Part shown: positions 63,488 through 64,000 of the stretch, in pieces | Numbering within the stretch: the stretch's first letter is position 1 | Layout: each line of letters begins with the position of its first letter | NCBI GenBank assembly: GCA_002162095.1 | Contig: CP021424.1 | Span: 372,001-436,000, forward strand | DNA length: 64,000 bases | Direction: 5' to 3' | Source: Armatimonadetes bacterium Uphvl-Ar2 | GTDB taxonomy: Bacteria > Armatimonadota > Fimbriimonadia > Fimbriimonadales > Fimbriimonadaceae | Made by a program: the position numbers and the translations under genes | Notes under the pieces: generated by a model | Databases searched by the model: none | What the model was told of the DNA's origin: nothing | The model's input: only the letters and a program-made list of their open reading frames with translations

Positions 63488-64000
63488 TCAGTCAATGCTG
63501 AGGAGCGCCCCGCCATCCACCGTCAGGTTAACCCCGGTGATGTAGGACGCGGGCTGGCTGCACAAGAAGAGGCCCGCCGCCGACACTTCTTCCGGGGTTG
63601 CCAGACGGCCAATGGGGATGCTCTGCCCGGCCTTCACCAGTTCTTGCTCTTCATCCGTGCCCGCCCGCTCGGCCCGCACCTGCGCCAGGTGCCGCTGACG
63701 GTCGGTCAGGGTATGTCCGGGCAGCAGGCCGTTCACCGTCACGCCGTGGGGGGCCAGTTCTCGCGCCTGCAGGCGCACCAGCGCCCGCAATCCGGCCCGC
63801 AGGGTGCTGCTGATGGGCAAGAGCGGCTCCGGCTGTTTGGCCACCAGGCTGGTGACGTGGACAATGCGGCCCCAGCCGCGCTCCTGCATCCCCGGGGCCA
63901 CCAGCCGCACCAGGCGCACCACGTTCATCAGGGTGCTCTCCACCCCGCTTTGCCATTGCGCGTCGGTCATCTCCGTCCACGGTCCGGCGGGCGGGCCACC
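63488..64000 (-). CDS. SDR-family oxidoreductase (truncated by window edge)
   Basis: C-terminal 170 residues of a short-chain dehydrogenase; the frame is open to the window edge, reading GGPPAGPWTEM just inside it, so the real start lies outside. GRIVHVTSLVAKQ and ELAPHGVTVNGLLPGHT are SDR features, and YITGVNLTVDGGALLSID is a classic C terminus. The catalytic Tyr-X3-Lys is not present (SSTLRAGLRAL), as in one FabG-like subgroup, so normal carbonyl reduction is doubtful. Confidence 0.88.
   Translation of the reverse strand, partial: GGPPAGPWTEMTDAQWQSGVESTLMNVVRLVRLVAPGMQERGWGRIVHVTSLVAKQPEPLLPISSTLRAGLRALVRLQARELAPHGVTVNGLLPGHTLTDRQRHLAQVRAERAGTDEEQELVKAGQSIPIGRLATPEEVSAAGLFLCSQPASYITGVNLTVDGGALLSID

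Noticed and set aside
63488-64000. Missing Tyr-X3-Lys in the SDR as a novel inactive enzyme
   Set aside because: A known FabG-like subgroup has the same replacement, and the protein is truncated here.

Overview
The window is a G+C-rich, gene-dense bacterial chromosome segment with no rRNA, tRNA, CRISPR array or insertion sequence that I can see. The mix of genes (single-chain E1 dehydrogenase, five-helix SdhC, archaeal-type ProRS, exosortase, many short secreted proteins) together with many start codons placed 5-7 nt behind a TANNNT box suggests a member of Armatimonadota/Fimbriimonadia or a relative. That assignment is an inference, not a proof.

Layout. 1-3.9 kb: the edge of an envelope polysaccharide locus (truncated exosortase, sugar-1-phosphate transferase, UbiA-like prenyltransferase, UDP-glucose dehydrogenase). 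3.9-6.2 kb: nrnA, truB and a DUF2752 membrane protein. 6.2-13.6 kb: central metabolism (PLP desulfhydrase-like enzyme, fused E1 alpha/beta dehydrogenase, an sdhC without sdhAB, enolase, PEP carboxykinase), closed by clear terminators. 13.6-26.8 kb: transporters, a thioredoxin-like DUF899 protein, a lipoprotein, Tgt lacking its zinc cysteines, a tandem array of TlpA-like secreted proteins with one collapsed copy, a Tat-exported oxidoreductase, an iodotyrosine-deiodinase-like flavoprotein, an aspartase/fumarase, a pterin dehydratase, ProRS, a MOP-type membrane protein and a DUF423 protein. 27-31.4 kb: two tandem subtilases and a methylisocitrate lyase.

31.4-41.1 kb: ftsK, then the most interesting block, a tightly overlapping six-gene operon. 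It starts with a membrane-anchored protein carrying a SecD P1-like domain, continues through four secreted proteins that seem to be distant paralogues of each other, and ends in rodA. MoxR and a glycosyltransferase are divergent from it. 41-47.6 kb: secreted hypothetical, superoxide dismutase, DinB-like, O6-methylguanine methyltransferase, EamA-like half transporter, HerA-like ATPase, an alkaline-phosphatase-fold protein with eroded metal site, citrate synthase. 47.8-48.9 kb: an FRG-domain gene of clearly lower G+C, the only obvious acquired gene.

49-64 kb: secreted C39-like and M61 peptidases, uvrB, an epimerase, rmuC, a VOC protein, a small membrane protein, a cyclic-nucleotide-binding-fold protein, a rhodanese with a palindromic operator followed by sufE (sulfur handling), a GH10-like protein, a Ser/Thr kinase and a truncated SDR. 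Repeated themes are envelope and secreted proteins, DNA repair, and convergent gene pairs sharing one hairpin terminator or overlapping at their stop codons.
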